Positions 8,837-18,154 of a stretch of 29,198 nucleotides of DNA are shown here, one piece after another. The position numbers were made by a program, and so were the translations under genes. The DNA comes from an uncultured Colwellia sp. (GTDB taxonomy: Bacteria > Pseudomonadota > Gammaproteobacteria > Enterobacterales > Alteromonadaceae): positions 1 to 29,198 of the forward strand of contig CAJWBY010000039.1 of the NCBI GenBank assembly GCA_913020705.1, read 5' to 3'. How positions within the stretch are numbered: the stretch's first letter is position 1; every line of letters begins with the position of its first letter. The notes beneath the pieces were generated by a model that was given only the letters and a program-made list of their open reading frames with translations, searched no databases and was not told where the DNA came from.

Positions 8837-10015
8837 TTAATCTTTTTCTTGATATCTAAACTCGACACCTTCACGTGGGTTACACGGAATCAAGTGAGAT
8901 AAAATCAACGAACAAAAGGCAAAAGCTGCACCGATATAAAAAACCCAAGAGGTGTTATAAATCCATACTAATCCGAGTAAGGCTGGAATTACCACAGCAG
9001 CAATATGATTGATGGAAAAACTAACCCCTGCGCTTGAAGCTAAATCTTCAGGTTTTGCAATTTTTTGGAAGTACGTTTTAATGGCAATTGCTAGTGCGAA
9101 AAACAAATGGTCAATCACATATAAAGCCGCAGCGATGTTAGAATTTTCTACAAAGCCATAAGCAATAAATATAGTAATCAAACCTATATATTCAAATTTA
9201 AGCACACGTCGCTCACCAATCACACCAATTAGTTTTCCTATTTTTGCGGCGAACAACCAATTAAATACATAGTTTATTAAAAATAATGCACTTATATTAG
9301 CAACACTATAACCAAATTTTTCTACCATTAAAAAACCAGCAAACACTGTAAATATTTGGCGTCTGGCTCCACTGAAAAATGTGAGAGCGTAGAATAGCCA
9401 ATAACGTTTACGTAAGATAAGACGTTTATCTTGCTCAACTTTAACGGGAAATTGTTTGAATGAAAGTGCTAAGCAAATAGTGAGAACTAGGCCAAGTCCT
9501 CCAAAGAGTGCGTAGGTACTTTGATATGACCAAGAAAATTTTTCCATCATCACCCATATACTGCTGAAAGCAAGTAACGATGCGGCTGATTTCACTGACA
9601 ATAAATGACCTAAAAAGTGTGCTGTTTTGTCTTTATCAATCCATTGCATTGTGAGTGATTGGTTCACGGTTTCAAAATAATGAAAGCCAACAGACATAAT
9701 CATGGTCGTGAGATATAGCCCTATCACAGAAGGAAATAGCCCCGTTATTATTACCCCTATTGCAGTAACAGCTAAGGAAACGATGGCTAGTTTTTGTTCT
9801 TTTATAAACAGTAATATATAAATCACGGTAAATGCTAGAAAACCAGGTATTTCACGTAAGCTTTGTAGAATACCAATCTCTTTACCGGTAAAACTTGCTT
9901 TTTCAATAACAAAATTATTAAGTAAAACCATCCAAACGCTAAAAATTAACGGCATAATAAATGCCATAGCGAGTAATAAATTTTCGGGCTTTTTTACGTG
10001 TTCTTTAATTGACAT
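8837..10015 (-). CDS. Major facilitator superfamily (MFS) transporter
   Basis: A 392-residue inner-membrane protein with about twelve hydrophobic segments in two halves, the standard MFS size and plan. The first segment is near residues 13-35; a cytoplasmic charged loop near 190-205 (FKQFPVKVEQDKRLILRKRYW) separates the halves. The substrate cannot be read from the sequence. It is divergent from a TonB-dependent receptor across about 300 bp, so a joint uptake route (outer membrane receptor plus inner membrane permease) is possible, but that is inference from position. The start at 10015 has GGA five bases upstream. It converges on the REC-EAL gene and shares its terminator. Confidence 0.82.
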   Translation of the reverse strand: MSIKEHVKKPENLLLAMAFIMPLIFSVWMVLLNNFVIEKASFTGKEIGILQSLREIPGFLAFTVIYILLFIKEQKLAIVSLAVTAIGVIITGLFPSVIGLYLTTMIMSVGFHYFETVNQSLTMQWIDKDKTAHFLGHLLSVKSAASLLAFSSIWVMMEKFSWSYQSTYALFGGLGLVLTICLALSFKQFPVKVEQDKRLILRKRYWLFYALTFFSGARRQIFTVFAGFLMVEKFGYSVANISALFLINYVFNWLFAAKIGKLIGVIGERRVLKFEYIGLITIFIAYGFVENSNIAAALYVIDHLFFALAIAIKTYFQKIAKPEDLASSAGVSFSINHIAAVVIPALLGLVWIYNTSWVFYIGAAFAFCSLILSHLIPCNPREGVEFRYQEKD

Positions 10016-10348
10016 CTTTTTCCAATAATTTTGGACTATAAAATTTTGTCTTATTTAAACAAATTATTACAGTTCAGAATTTTGTGATTAAAATTTTTAG
10101 TCATAAATTGTTCGGCTAGTTATTTTACCTTTATTTCTCGTGGAAAAGTAATAACAATATCGTCGTAATAATTCAGTGGATGTTTACCCCATAACTAAAG
10201 CTTCAAACTCAGATCCTATCGACGCATCGCAAAGCTATTAGTCAATTCATTTCAAAATTATTAAACGACTGATTTAATGCTATAGTTAATATCTGCATCT
10301 ATCTTATAAAAGGTGCAAACATCAAATAATTATTTGTTGAGTTGTCGA
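10016..10348. promoter_or_regulatory. Divergent promoter region between MFS transporter and TonB-dependent receptor
   Basis: AT-rich gap with no open frame of note. It holds a near-perfect 19-base palindrome at 10085-10103 (TGATTAAAA-T-TTTTAGTCA, one mismatched pair), 70 bases upstream of the MFS start, which is a plausible operator. I find no clear Fur box, so iron control is not supported. GTG at 10313 and ATG at 10349 are both possible receptor starts; the short stretch between them is counted here with the leader. Confidence 0.45.
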
Positions 10349-12595
10349 ATGGGAAAACTAACGATTAAAATTTTTTTTAGTATTTTTTTATTTTTAACTT
10401 TTTCATTGCAAGCTAATGAAAACTCAGAAGTTGACCTATTCGAGCTTTCATTGAGTTCATTAATGAATGTCAAAGTAACCACGGCCAGTGGTATTGAAGA
10501 ATCTTTATCAGATGCTCCTGCGGCAATGGTTGTTATTGAAGAGAGTGATTTTAAGAAACGTGGCTACATTAGCCTCGTTGAAGTACTTGCCGACTTGCCT
10601 GGATTTGATAGTGTGGTAACTAGCGGCGCAACACATTTAACTTTTTATCAACGTGGTTATAGAACTCCTGCATCAAGTCGAACGCTTTTCATGATTAATG
10701 GCGTGATTGATAACCACCTATGGACTCAAATCGCTGTAGTTAGTCGACAATATCCTATATCAAATATTGCTCGCGTTGAAGTACTCTACGGGCCTTCATC
10801 TGTTCGTTATGGGCCTAATGCTTTTATGGGAGTCATTAATATTATTACTAAAAATGCTAATGATTTTATTGATGGGCAACACGAGATAACTGCTAGGGCT
10901 GAACTGGGCCGATGGAACTCTAAGGGCATAGAAATATCAGCTAACGGTCGCTTTAATGACTTACGTTATAGTTTTTCTGCTCGAAAGTTTTCAAGTGATG
11001 AAGAAGACCTATCTAATCGATGGGGATTCTTAAGTAATGATCTTTACCAAAGTGAAACCATTTGGGGGCCTATCCGTGATTTAAACGTGAATGGAAATAG
11101 GATGGATCATTATTCTGATCCAACGGTAGATATAGGTATCGTTGCTGATGTTACTTATCAAAATTACAAGCTAGGACTGATTCATTGGAAAGTTGATGAG
11201 GGGTATGGCGCTCAATATGCGGCTGATAGAGGGCAAGCAAATAGTTCTTGGAAGCAAAATTCAAATCAACTGTATGTCGAACATCAAGGCAATGTAAATC
11301 AAAAGCTATCAGTTAAGAGTCTAGGTTTGTATCGTGATAATCGAATTTGGGGAAATTGGGCCGAGGCTGAACCTGACTTTCAAAATAATATGAATAACAC
11401 TTCTTTTATTAGCTTTACTCATTGGAATACGACCAGTGAAGCTATTGAGTTAACGCAAGACGCGGAATACCATCTAAATGAACGATGGAATATATTAATG
11501 GGGTGGCGTTATAAAAAAAGTGATGTTACTAAAGCCTATGATATTCCTGGTTATTGGTCAGGTTCATATAGCTCTACAACCCCGACGTCTGATCTGGGTC
11601 CTTACGGACAAGGCGCAGGAATCTTCCACAGTACTGATGAAATTTACACCTTCAATGAACATCCATTAAATAATGTACCTGGTGATAACCGCCAAACTTT
11701 TTCTGATAAAGGTTTATATGTTGGTGGTATTTATGATGTATTCCCATGGATATTTAACGTAGGTCTGCGGTTTGATGATAATAGTATCTGGGGTGAATCT
11801 ATTAGTCCACGTTTAGCGGGGATATATAAATTAGCGAATGAGAAAACAGTGTTTAAGCTTATTTACGGAGAGGCTTTTCAAGAACCTTCCGCAGAGCAGT
11901 TATATGGCGGTTGGAGTGGACGGAAATCAAATTTAAACTTATCTTCTGAAAAAGCGAAAAATATTGAATTAATTTTGATGCAGCAAGAAGAACACTGGTT
12001 ACATGAACTCTCATTGTATGTTGCTTCATATAAAAATGTTATTCGAGAATCAGCCATTAACGATGGTTCTAGAGATATTTGGGGTGCTGAGTATAGAGGA
12101 CGATTTGAGTATCCAAACTTTCTTGATCAACAAGATAAAATAACCGGTAACTTTTATTATACTTACACAGACCCTCAAACGAATCGAAGGTATGAACATG
12201 AGATAAATGAGTGGATCAGCGATGACGCACGTGTAGGCGATATTGCACCTCATAAAATAAATGCTTCAGTATACTTTCCATTGAATAATCATTTTGGGCT
12301 TAACTTTAAAAGTAACTACTATTCTCCTACCTATTTATATTCGCGGAATCCCTTATCTGAACAGGGTATTAAGCTTGTTTCTCGGTTTGTTTTTGATATA
12401 GCTGCTAATTATACGAGCCAATATTACAGCATTAGTATAAAAGTGAATAACTTGTTTGATCACCAACACATGTTGCCTGGAATAAAAGCTGCAGACTCAG
12501 GAAATGATTTTACTCAACGTAGTCTTGGTTTCACCAACTCATTAATCCCTCAAAATAGTCGATCTGTTTGGCTCACTTTAGAATTTTATTTATAA
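10349..12595 (+). CDS. TonB-dependent outer membrane receptor
   Basis: An outer-membrane beta-barrel receptor, 748 residues from the chosen start. A signal peptide (MGKLTIKIFFSIFLFLTFSLQA, cleavage likely after QA) leads into ELSLSSLMNVKVTTASG, which is common at the N-terminus of such receptors and may include the TonB box. The plug domain follows, with SDAPAAMVVIEESDF, the RGYRTPASSRTLFMINGV segment and RVEVLYGPSSVRYGPNAFMGVINIITK. The rest is rich in alternating beta strands and aromatic residues, ending in WLTLEFYL rather than a terminal F or W. The ligand is unknown; length and plug style fit siderophore, cobalamin or glycan-fragment receptors equally. The open frame extends up to a GTG at 10313. 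The ATG at 10349 is preferred because it gives a compact signal peptide, with GAG eight bases upstream. Confidence 0.9.
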   Translation: MGKLTIKIFFSIFLFLTFSLQANENSEVDLFELSLSSLMNVKVTTASGIEESLSDAPAAMVVIEESDFKKRGYISLVEVLADLPGFDSVVTSGATHLTFYQRGYRTPASSRTLFMINGVIDNHLWTQIAVVSRQYPISNIARVEVLYGPSSVRYGPNAFMGVINIITKNANDFIDGQHEITARAELGRWNSKGIEISANGRFNDLRYSFSARKFSSDEEDLSNRWGFLSNDLYQSETIWGPIRDLNVNGNRMDHYSDPTVDIGIVADVTYQNYKLGLIHWKVDEGYGAQYAADRGQANSSWKQNSNQLYVEHQGNVNQKLSVKSLGLYRDNRIWGNWAEAEPDFQNNMNNTSFISFTHWNTTSEAIELTQDAEYHLNERWNILMGWRYKKSDVTKAYDIPGYWSGSYSSTTPTSDLGPYGQGAGIFHSTDEIYTFNEHPLNNVPGDNRQTFSDKGLYVGGIYDVFPWIFNVGLRFDDNSIWGESISPRLAGIYKLANEKTVFKLIYGEAFQEPSAEQLYGGWSGRKSNLNLSSEKAKNIELILMQQEEHWLHELSLYVASYKNVIRESAINDGSRDIWGAEYRGRFEYPNFLDQQDKITGNFYYTYTDPQTNRRYEHEINEWISDDARVGDIAPHKINASVYFPLNNHFGLNFKSNYYSPTYLYSRNPLSEQGIKLVSRFVFDIAANYTSQYYSISIKVNNLFDHQHMLPGIKAADSGNDFTQRSLGFTNSLIPQNSRSVWLTLEFYL

Positions 12596-12620
12596 GTTTT
12601 AACTAAAATGAAACGCATAA

Positions 12621-12638
12621 TTAAAACGCTTGTTTAAA
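12621..12638. promoter_or_regulatory. Candidate PsrA-type operator upstream of fadBA
   Basis: The site reads TTAAAACGCTTGTTTAAA and contains AAAC-N4-GTTT (12624-12627 and 12632-12635) with further outer T-A pairs. PsrA, a TetR-family fatty-acid regulator of many gammaproteobacteria, is known to bind AAAC-N4-GTTT type dyads before fad genes. The assignment is by resemblance. It lies 20 bases upstream of a putative -35 element. Confidence 0.45.
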
Positions 12639-12657
12639 TAATTTGCAATTAATTTTC

Positions 12658-12685
12658 TTTCAAGGCACACTCAGTCGTCTATTAT
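12658..12685 (+). promoter_or_regulatory. Putative sigma-70 promoter of fadBA
   Basis: TTTCAA (12658-12663) and TATTAT (12680-12685) are separated by 16 bases, giving a reasonable -35/-10 pair. Transcription would begin near 12692, leaving a leader of about 73 bases that contains the 12694-12726 inverted repeat. Confidence 0.35.
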
Positions 12686-12693
12686 TATAAAAA

Positions 12694-12726
12694 CTGATCA
12701 TTAAATTATTATTTAATTGAGATCAG
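12694..12726 (+). promoter_or_regulatory. Inverted repeat in the fadB leader
   Basis: An outer pair CTGATC / GATCAG (12694-12699 and 12721-12726) encloses an inner pair ATTAAAT / ATTTAAT around TATT, with a small bulge on the 3' side. It starts near the predicted transcription start and ends 38 bases before the fadB ATG. It could be a repressor site or an RNA hairpin; no family is recognised. Confidence 0.4.
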
Positions 12727-12764
12727 ACCCGATTTTTTTATCCCATTAAACGAGGAAACTAGGC

Positions 12765-14948
12765 ATGTTATTTCAAGGTCAAAACCTTTCTGCCGAATTA
12801 TTGGATGACGGCATTGTTGAATTTAAATTCGATGCTCAAGGTTCAGTGAATAAGTTCGATCAGGCAACTTTTAAAGAATATATTGAAGTGGTTGCTGCTA
12901 TTAACAATTGTACAGATGCCAAAGGCGTTTTAGTTACGTCAGGTAAGTCTAACTTTATTGTTGGTGCAGACATTACTGAATTTTTAGAAATGTTTAAATT
13001 ACCAGAAGAGGAACTTGTTCCTTGGATTAAAGGTGGTTCAGATGTTTTTGATTCATTTGAAGACATTAACCTGCCAACAGTCGTTGCGCTTAATGGTTTT
13101 GCTTTAGGTGGCGGTTGTGAAATGAGCTTAGCTTGTGACTACCGTGTTGCCGATACAACATGTTCTATTGGTTTACCTGAAGTTAAATTAGGTCTTATTC
13201 CTGGTTTTGGTGGCACAGTACGCTTACCACGCATTATTGGTGCTGATAACGCCGTTGAATGGATGTCTACAGGTAAAGCATTCAAACCTGCTCCAGCGAT
13301 GGCTGTAGGTTTACTTGATGCCGTTGTTGCACCTGAACATTTACGTGAAGCTGCGATGAACATGCTTAAACAAGCAATGGCTGGAAAGTTAGATTGGCAA
13401 GCAAAGCGTCAACAAAAACTTGAAGCATTAAAACTTAGTCCCGTTGAAACGATTATGACCTTTAATACTTGTAAAGGTATGATCGCAGCTAAAGCAGGTA
13501 AACATTACCCTGCACCAATGATGATGGTTAAGACTATTGAAGCCGCTGCTTCTTTAGGTCGAACTGAAGCTATGCTGATTGAGAACGCTAACTTTGCAAA
13601 ATTGGCTAAAACTGATGCTGCAACCGCGCAAATCGGTTTGTTCATGGCAGATCAAGTTGTTAAAGGTAAAGCTAAAAAAGCGGCCAAAATGTCAACTAAA
13701 CAAGTTGATAAAGCTGCCGTATTAGGTGCTGGTATTATGGGCGGTGGTATTGCTTACCAGTCTGCTTATAAAGGCACGCCAATCATCATGAAAGATATTA
13801 ATGATGCTGCATTAGATTTAGGTTTGAACACAGCATCAGGCATTTTAACTAAACAAGTTGAACGCGGTCGTATGAACGCGAAGAAAATGGCTGGTGTATT
13901 AAATAATATTACTCCAACACTGAGTTACGATAGTGTAAAAGGCGTTGATATTGTTGTTGAAGCGGTTGTTGAAAATCCAAAAGTTAAAGGTATGGTGCTT
14001 GCTGAAGTCGAAAGCTACCTTGATGAAGATGCTATTCTAACGTCTAACACTTCAACTATCTCTATTGATTTATTAGCGCAAAGTGTTAAGCGCCCAGAAA
14101 ATTTCTGTGGAATGCATTTCTTTAATCCGGTAAACAAAATGCCATTGGTTGAAGTTATTCGTGGCAAAGATACGTCTGAAGAAACTGTTGCCGCTGTAGT
14201 TGCTTACGCCGCTAAAATGGGTAAATCACCTATTGTTGTTAACGATTGCCCTGGTTTTTATATCAACCGTGTTTTATTCCCATACTTTGCAGGTTTCAGT
14301 CAGTTAATGCTTGAAGGTGTTGATTTTTCGGCTGTTGATAAAATTATGGAAAAGCAGTTTGGCTGGCCAATGGGTCCAGCTTACTTGCTTGATGTTGTCG
14401 GTGTAGATACCGCAGATCATTGTACAGGTGTTATGTCAGCTGGTTTTCCAACGCGCATGAAAAAAATAGATAACGATCCTGTTAGCACTTTATATACTAA
14501 TCAGCGTTTAGGTCAGAAGAATGGTAAAGGCTTTTACGATTACGGTAAAGACAAAAGAGGTCGTCCTACTAAAGTCGCTTCAGCTGATGCTTACGCATTA
14601 TTTGCAAGCACTTGTCCGGACAAAAAAGAATTTAGTAGTGAAGAAATTATTGCTCGCTTGATGATCCCTATGGTGAATGAAGTGGTACGTTGTTTAGAAG
14701 AAGGTGTTGTAGATACAGCAGCTGAAGCTGATATGGGTTTAATTTATGGTATAGGTTTTCCTCCATTTAGAGGCGGCGCAATTCGTTATTTAGAAACATT
14801 AGGTTTAGATAACTTTATCGCAACAGCTGATAAATATGCACATTTAGGTGAAATCTATCAGGTAACTGACGGATTACGAGAAATGGCTAAATCAGGTAAG
14901 TCTTATTTCTATACTGATGTAAAAACCAACAACGTTAAAACAGCATAA
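12765..14948 (+). CDS. fadB: Fatty acid oxidation complex, alpha subunit (enoyl-CoA hydratase / 3-hydroxyacyl-CoA dehydrogenase)
   Basis: FadB hydrates trans-2-enoyl-CoA and oxidises the resulting 3-hydroxyacyl-CoA with NAD; it works in an alpha2-beta2 complex with FadA in aerobic beta-oxidation. The N-terminal crotonase domain carries [15 protein letters not shown] and [16 protein letters not shown]119 and E139 fall at the positions of the catalytic glutamates of the E. coli enzyme. The NAD-binding loop [13 protein letters not shown] is near residue 320, and the dehydrogenase motif GMHFFNPV gives H451 as catalytic base. A second dehydrogenase C-terminal repeat follows. The length of 727 is typical. 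It is preceded by AGAAACTAGGC-like leader sequence with GAGG at moderate spacing and followed by fadA after 15 bases. FadB rather than the anaerobic FadJ is indicated by the gene order and size. Confidence 0.96.
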   Translation: MLFQGQNLSAELLDDGIVEFKFDAQGSVNKFDQATFKEYIEVVAAINNCTDAKGVLVTSGKSNFIVGADITEFLEMFKLPEEELVPWIKGGSDVFDSFEDINLPTVVALNGFALGGGCEMSLACDYRVADTTCSIGLPEVKLGLIPGFGGTVRLPRIIGADNAVEWMSTGKAFKPAPAMAVGLLDAVVAPEHLREAAMNMLKQAMAGKLDWQAKRQQKLEALKLSPVETIMTFNTCKGMIAAKAGKHYPAPMMMVKTIEAAASLGRTEAMLIENANFAKLAKTDAATAQIGLFMADQVVKGKAKKAAKMSTKQVDKAAVLGAGIMGGGIAYQSAYKGTPIIMKDINDAALDLGLNTASGILTKQVERGRMNAKKMAGVLNNITPTLSYDSVKGVDIVVEAVVENPKVKGMVLAEVESYLDEDAILTSNTSTISIDLLAQSVKRPENFCGMHFFNPVNKMPLVEVIRGKDTSEETVAAVVAYAAKMGKSPIVVNDCPGFYINRVLFPYFAGFSQLMLEGVDFSAVDKIMEKQFGWPMGPAYLLDVVGVDTADHCTGVMSAGFPTRMKKIDNDPVSTLYTNQRLGQKNGKGFYDYGKDKRGRPTKVASADAYALFASTCPDKKEFSSEEIIARLMIPMVNEVVRCLEEGVVDTAAEADMGLIYGIGFPPFRGGAIRYLETLGLDNFIATADKYAHLGEIYQVTDGLREMAKSGKSYFYTDVKTNNVKTA

Positions 14949-16127
<1,179 letters not shown>

Positions 16128-16162
16128 TTGTAAAATTTAACGGCGTATAATTAATGTAAATA

Positions 16163-16187
16163 AAGCTCACTTCGGTGAGTTTTTTTA
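16163..16187 (+). terminator. Intrinsic terminator of fadBA
   Basis: CTCAC and GTGAG pair around a TTCG tetraloop and are followed by seven T residues. It starts about 36 bases after the fadA stop codon and touches the start of the intergenic repeat at 16187. Confidence 0.9.
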
Positions 16188-16393
16188 TGTTCAGGATGAA
16201 CGGTATGTCATGATCACATGGATGTGAAATAATGACGATGTTCAGGATGAACGGTCAGTTTTTTGTTCCAGACAAAAACTAAGTACCTACATCCATGTAG
16301 GCAATGTCATGATCACATTCACATGGCCGCTTTTTGACATCCATGTCATCACGGCATTAGTACTTCCTTGTACGTCGATGAGGAAGAATGACG
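16187..16393. repeat. Mosaic intergenic repeat element with paired stems (REP/MITE-like)
   Basis: In the 382-base gap between fadA and the next gene lie two consecutive units. Each begins with ATGTTCAGGATGAACGGT (16187-16204 and 16238-16255) and ends with AATGACG (16231-16237 and 16387-16393): a short 51-base unit and a long 156-base unit. ATGTCATGATCACAT occurs in both (16205-16219 and 16304-16318). Three short dyads share the core ACATCCATGT or its complement: 16214-16227, 16286-16301 and 16335-16348. A fourth, imperfect stem is AGTTTTTTGT / ACAAAAACT (16257-16280), and CTTCCT / AGGAAG pair near 16364-16386. No coding frame is present. Such mosaics resemble dispersed, non-autonomous intergenic repeats of Alteromonadales chromosomes, which is inference; other copies cannot be seen here. 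Confidence 0.75.
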
Positions 16394-16509
16394 ATTATTA
16401 AAACTGATGAATAACAAAGAACAATAAATTAATTTAATCATCTTTGTAATAAAGTCGTAAAAAGTATGACTAGGTTTATATTCTTTCATGAAAAATAATA
16501 TAGAGCCTT

Positions 16510-17520
16510 ATGCGAACCACTATAAAGAAACGTCTGCAATTTTTAATGGTAGCCGTCATTGTTTATGTTTTAGGCTTTCAATTTTTGCCCGAGAACCTTA
16601 ATTATAACAGTTCGGTTCAATCTCTCATTCCCTTATTATTAGCTGTTGCTGGTTATTTTGTTCTCTTACCTGTGCTTCATTGGTTTTGGGTGATTAAAGC
16701 AGGACAACAAAATGCATGGAAAGTCATACTGATATTTTCTTTGAGTTGCTTATGCGCACGTTATAGTTTTCCTAAAGATATAGCGCAATACTTTGAGTTT
16801 ATTATGTATGTGCGTTATCCGTTGATTGGCATATTGCTTATTATTGAACTCTATTTACTGGTAATGATCGTTAAAGGGTTGTGGCAAGCAAGGAAATTGT
16901 CAGGAGACCCAAGAATTCATACCTTTGAAAAATATAAAGACGATGAAAAAAATCTTGCGTTGGCGTTGCCAATGTCCTGGGAACCAGCTAGTTGGTACTA
17001 CGCTATCCCTAAGTTTTCAAGAAACCATGCACAATCAATAGGTCAATTAGTTACCCACTCTAAGAAAACAAGCCATTGGCTGATGTTGGTAGCAGCGTGC
17101 TTTATTGCTGGGAGTATTAGCTATATTTTACTGGTTGATTGGAGTGAAATCGGCGCCTTTATTTTTGCAAGCCTTTCGTTTTATATGGTTATTTTCGTTA
17201 CTGCGAACCATCGTGTAGCTAAAAAATATAGCATTTATTTACTAGGTGATAAGCTTATTATCAATAATGCTTTTACGAGTTTTATTATTATAGATACTCA
17301 AAATATTTCTGCCATAAACCAAGGGCAATGGAACAAAGCAGATGATAAAGAGCGGTTAATGTTAGGTCAGGGAAGTAATGTCAATATTGAGTTATGTTTC
17401 AATGAAGAGGAAACGTATCTAGCTACGATGGGTCAGTTACCAGAGAAAGTTTCAAAACTATGGTTACATGTTAAAGAGCCAGCGTTATTAATTAAGGAAC
17501 TCAGTAAGGTAATGAGTTAA
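16510..17520 (+). CDS. Integral membrane protein of unknown function
   Basis: I do not recognise this 336-residue protein. It has about four hydrophobic segments in the first third (near 8-26, 38-62, 69-86 and 99-121). A soluble, charged stretch follows (about 123-185, containing SWEPASWYYAIPKFSR), then two more segments (about 188-206 and 212-231). The C-terminal 100 residues are soluble and beta-rich, starting SIYLLGDKLIINNAF, which loosely resembles a bacterial PH-like domain attached to a membrane anchor; that is a weak impression. The start ATG at 16510 has only GAG as ribosome binding site, and a nearby ATG at 16488 is out of frame. It stands alone, between the repeat element and a convergent acetyltransferase gene. 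Its 3' end carries a partial tandem duplication. Confidence 0.75.
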   Translation: MRTTIKKRLQFLMVAVIVYVLGFQFLPENLNYNSSVQSLIPLLLAVAGYFVLLPVLHWFWVIKAGQQNAWKVILIFSLSCLCARYSFPKDIAQYFEFIMYVRYPLIGILLIIELYLLVMIVKGLWQARKLSGDPRIHTFEKYKDDEKNLALALPMSWEPASWYYAIPKFSRNHAQSIGQLVTHSKKTSHWLMLVAACFIAGSISYILLVDWSEIGAFIFASLSFYMVIFVTANHRVAKKYSIYLLGDKLIINNAFTSFIIIDTQNISAINQGQWNKADDKERLMLGQGSNVNIELCFNEEETYLATMGQLPEKVSKLWLHVKEPALLIKELSKVMS

Positions 17521-17546
17521 GGTGAACCAGTTAAGGAGCTAAGTAA
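17492..17546 (+). repeat. Partial tandem duplication across the stop codon of the membrane protein gene
   Basis: TTAAGGAACTCAGTAA (17492-17507) recurs as TTAAGGAGCTAAGTAA (17531-17546), 39 bases later, exactly 13 codons. Reading through the TAA at 17518-17520 in the same frame gives GEPVKELSKT and then a stop, an echo of the coded C-terminus KEPALLIKELSK. Confidence 0.5.
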
Positions 17547-17594
17547 AACTTAACCAAAATCTACTAAATAATACTAAAAAAAAGATGAGTTGGT

Positions 17595-18131
17595 TTAGTT
17601 ATTGATCTGATAGTAGGCGACTTGGCACTCAAATAACGGATCTGTATGTAGGTAGGTTTTAACGTAAGACATACCTATATTTTTCATCACACCAATTGAA
17701 CCCAAATTTTTTTCATCAGCAATAGCGCAAAATTTCTTATTTTCTGAGTTTACAGATAAAGCATCTTTAATATGCTGAGCGGCTTCACTCGCATATCCTT
17801 TACCCCAAGAAGAACGACAAAATCTCCAGCCGAGTTCTAAATTATCAAACTCAGGTGAATCAGAGAAAAAATTCATTGGCCTCACAAGCACCCAACCAAT
17901 GTATTCATCTGTTTCAGTGATATTTACTTGCCAGATCCCCCAACCTTTATCACGGTTGATATAGGCTTGCATACGGGGCACCAAAACGTTTTCTATCGTC
18001 TCCCGTGAAGAGGGAACACTGTCGCTAATAAAGCGCATGACTTCGGGGTCTTGGTCAAGTTGATATAATAACTCAGCGTCATCAGCAGTCATTAATCGAT
18101 AGCTTAATCGTGCAGAGTTATTAATATTCAT
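17595..18131 (-). CDS. GNAT family N-acetyltransferase (RimJ/RimL-like)
   Basis: A 178-residue cytoplasmic acetyltransferase of the Acetyltransf_3 type. The N-terminal RLSYRLMTADDAELLYQLDQ stretch (about 8-27), the central LELGWRFCRSSWGKGYASEA region (about 98-117, with the acetyl-CoA pyrophosphate loop at WGKGYASEA) and IADEKNLGSIGVMKNIGM (about 137-154) follow the fold order. Acetyl-CoA is the expected donor; the acceptor, whether a protein N-terminus or a small molecule, cannot be told. It begins 23 bases after the stop of the pyrophosphatase gene on the same strand and is probably cotranscribed. It converges on the membrane protein gene without an obvious terminator in the 74-base gap. 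Confidence 0.85.
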   Translation of the reverse strand: MNINNSARLSYRLMTADDAELLYQLDQDPEVMRFISDSVPSSRETIENVLVPRMQAYINRDKGWGIWQVNITETDEYIGWVLVRPMNFFSDSPEFDNLELGWRFCRSSWGKGYASEAAQHIKDALSVNSENKKFCAIADEKNLGSIGVMKNIGMSYVKTYLHTDPLFECQVAYYQINN

Positions 18132-18154
18132 GTTATTGGCGCCTATATTAATCT

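Noticed and set aside
10313..10348. GTG start for the TonB-dependent receptor
   Set aside because: It would add twelve mostly polar residues before a compact signal peptide; the ATG at 10349 is more typical. It is not excluded, only less favoured.
16187..16393. Possible CRISPR array
   Set aside because: The repeated units occur only twice, spacing is unequal (51 and 156 bases), the segments between are structured rather than spacer-like, and no cas gene is present.
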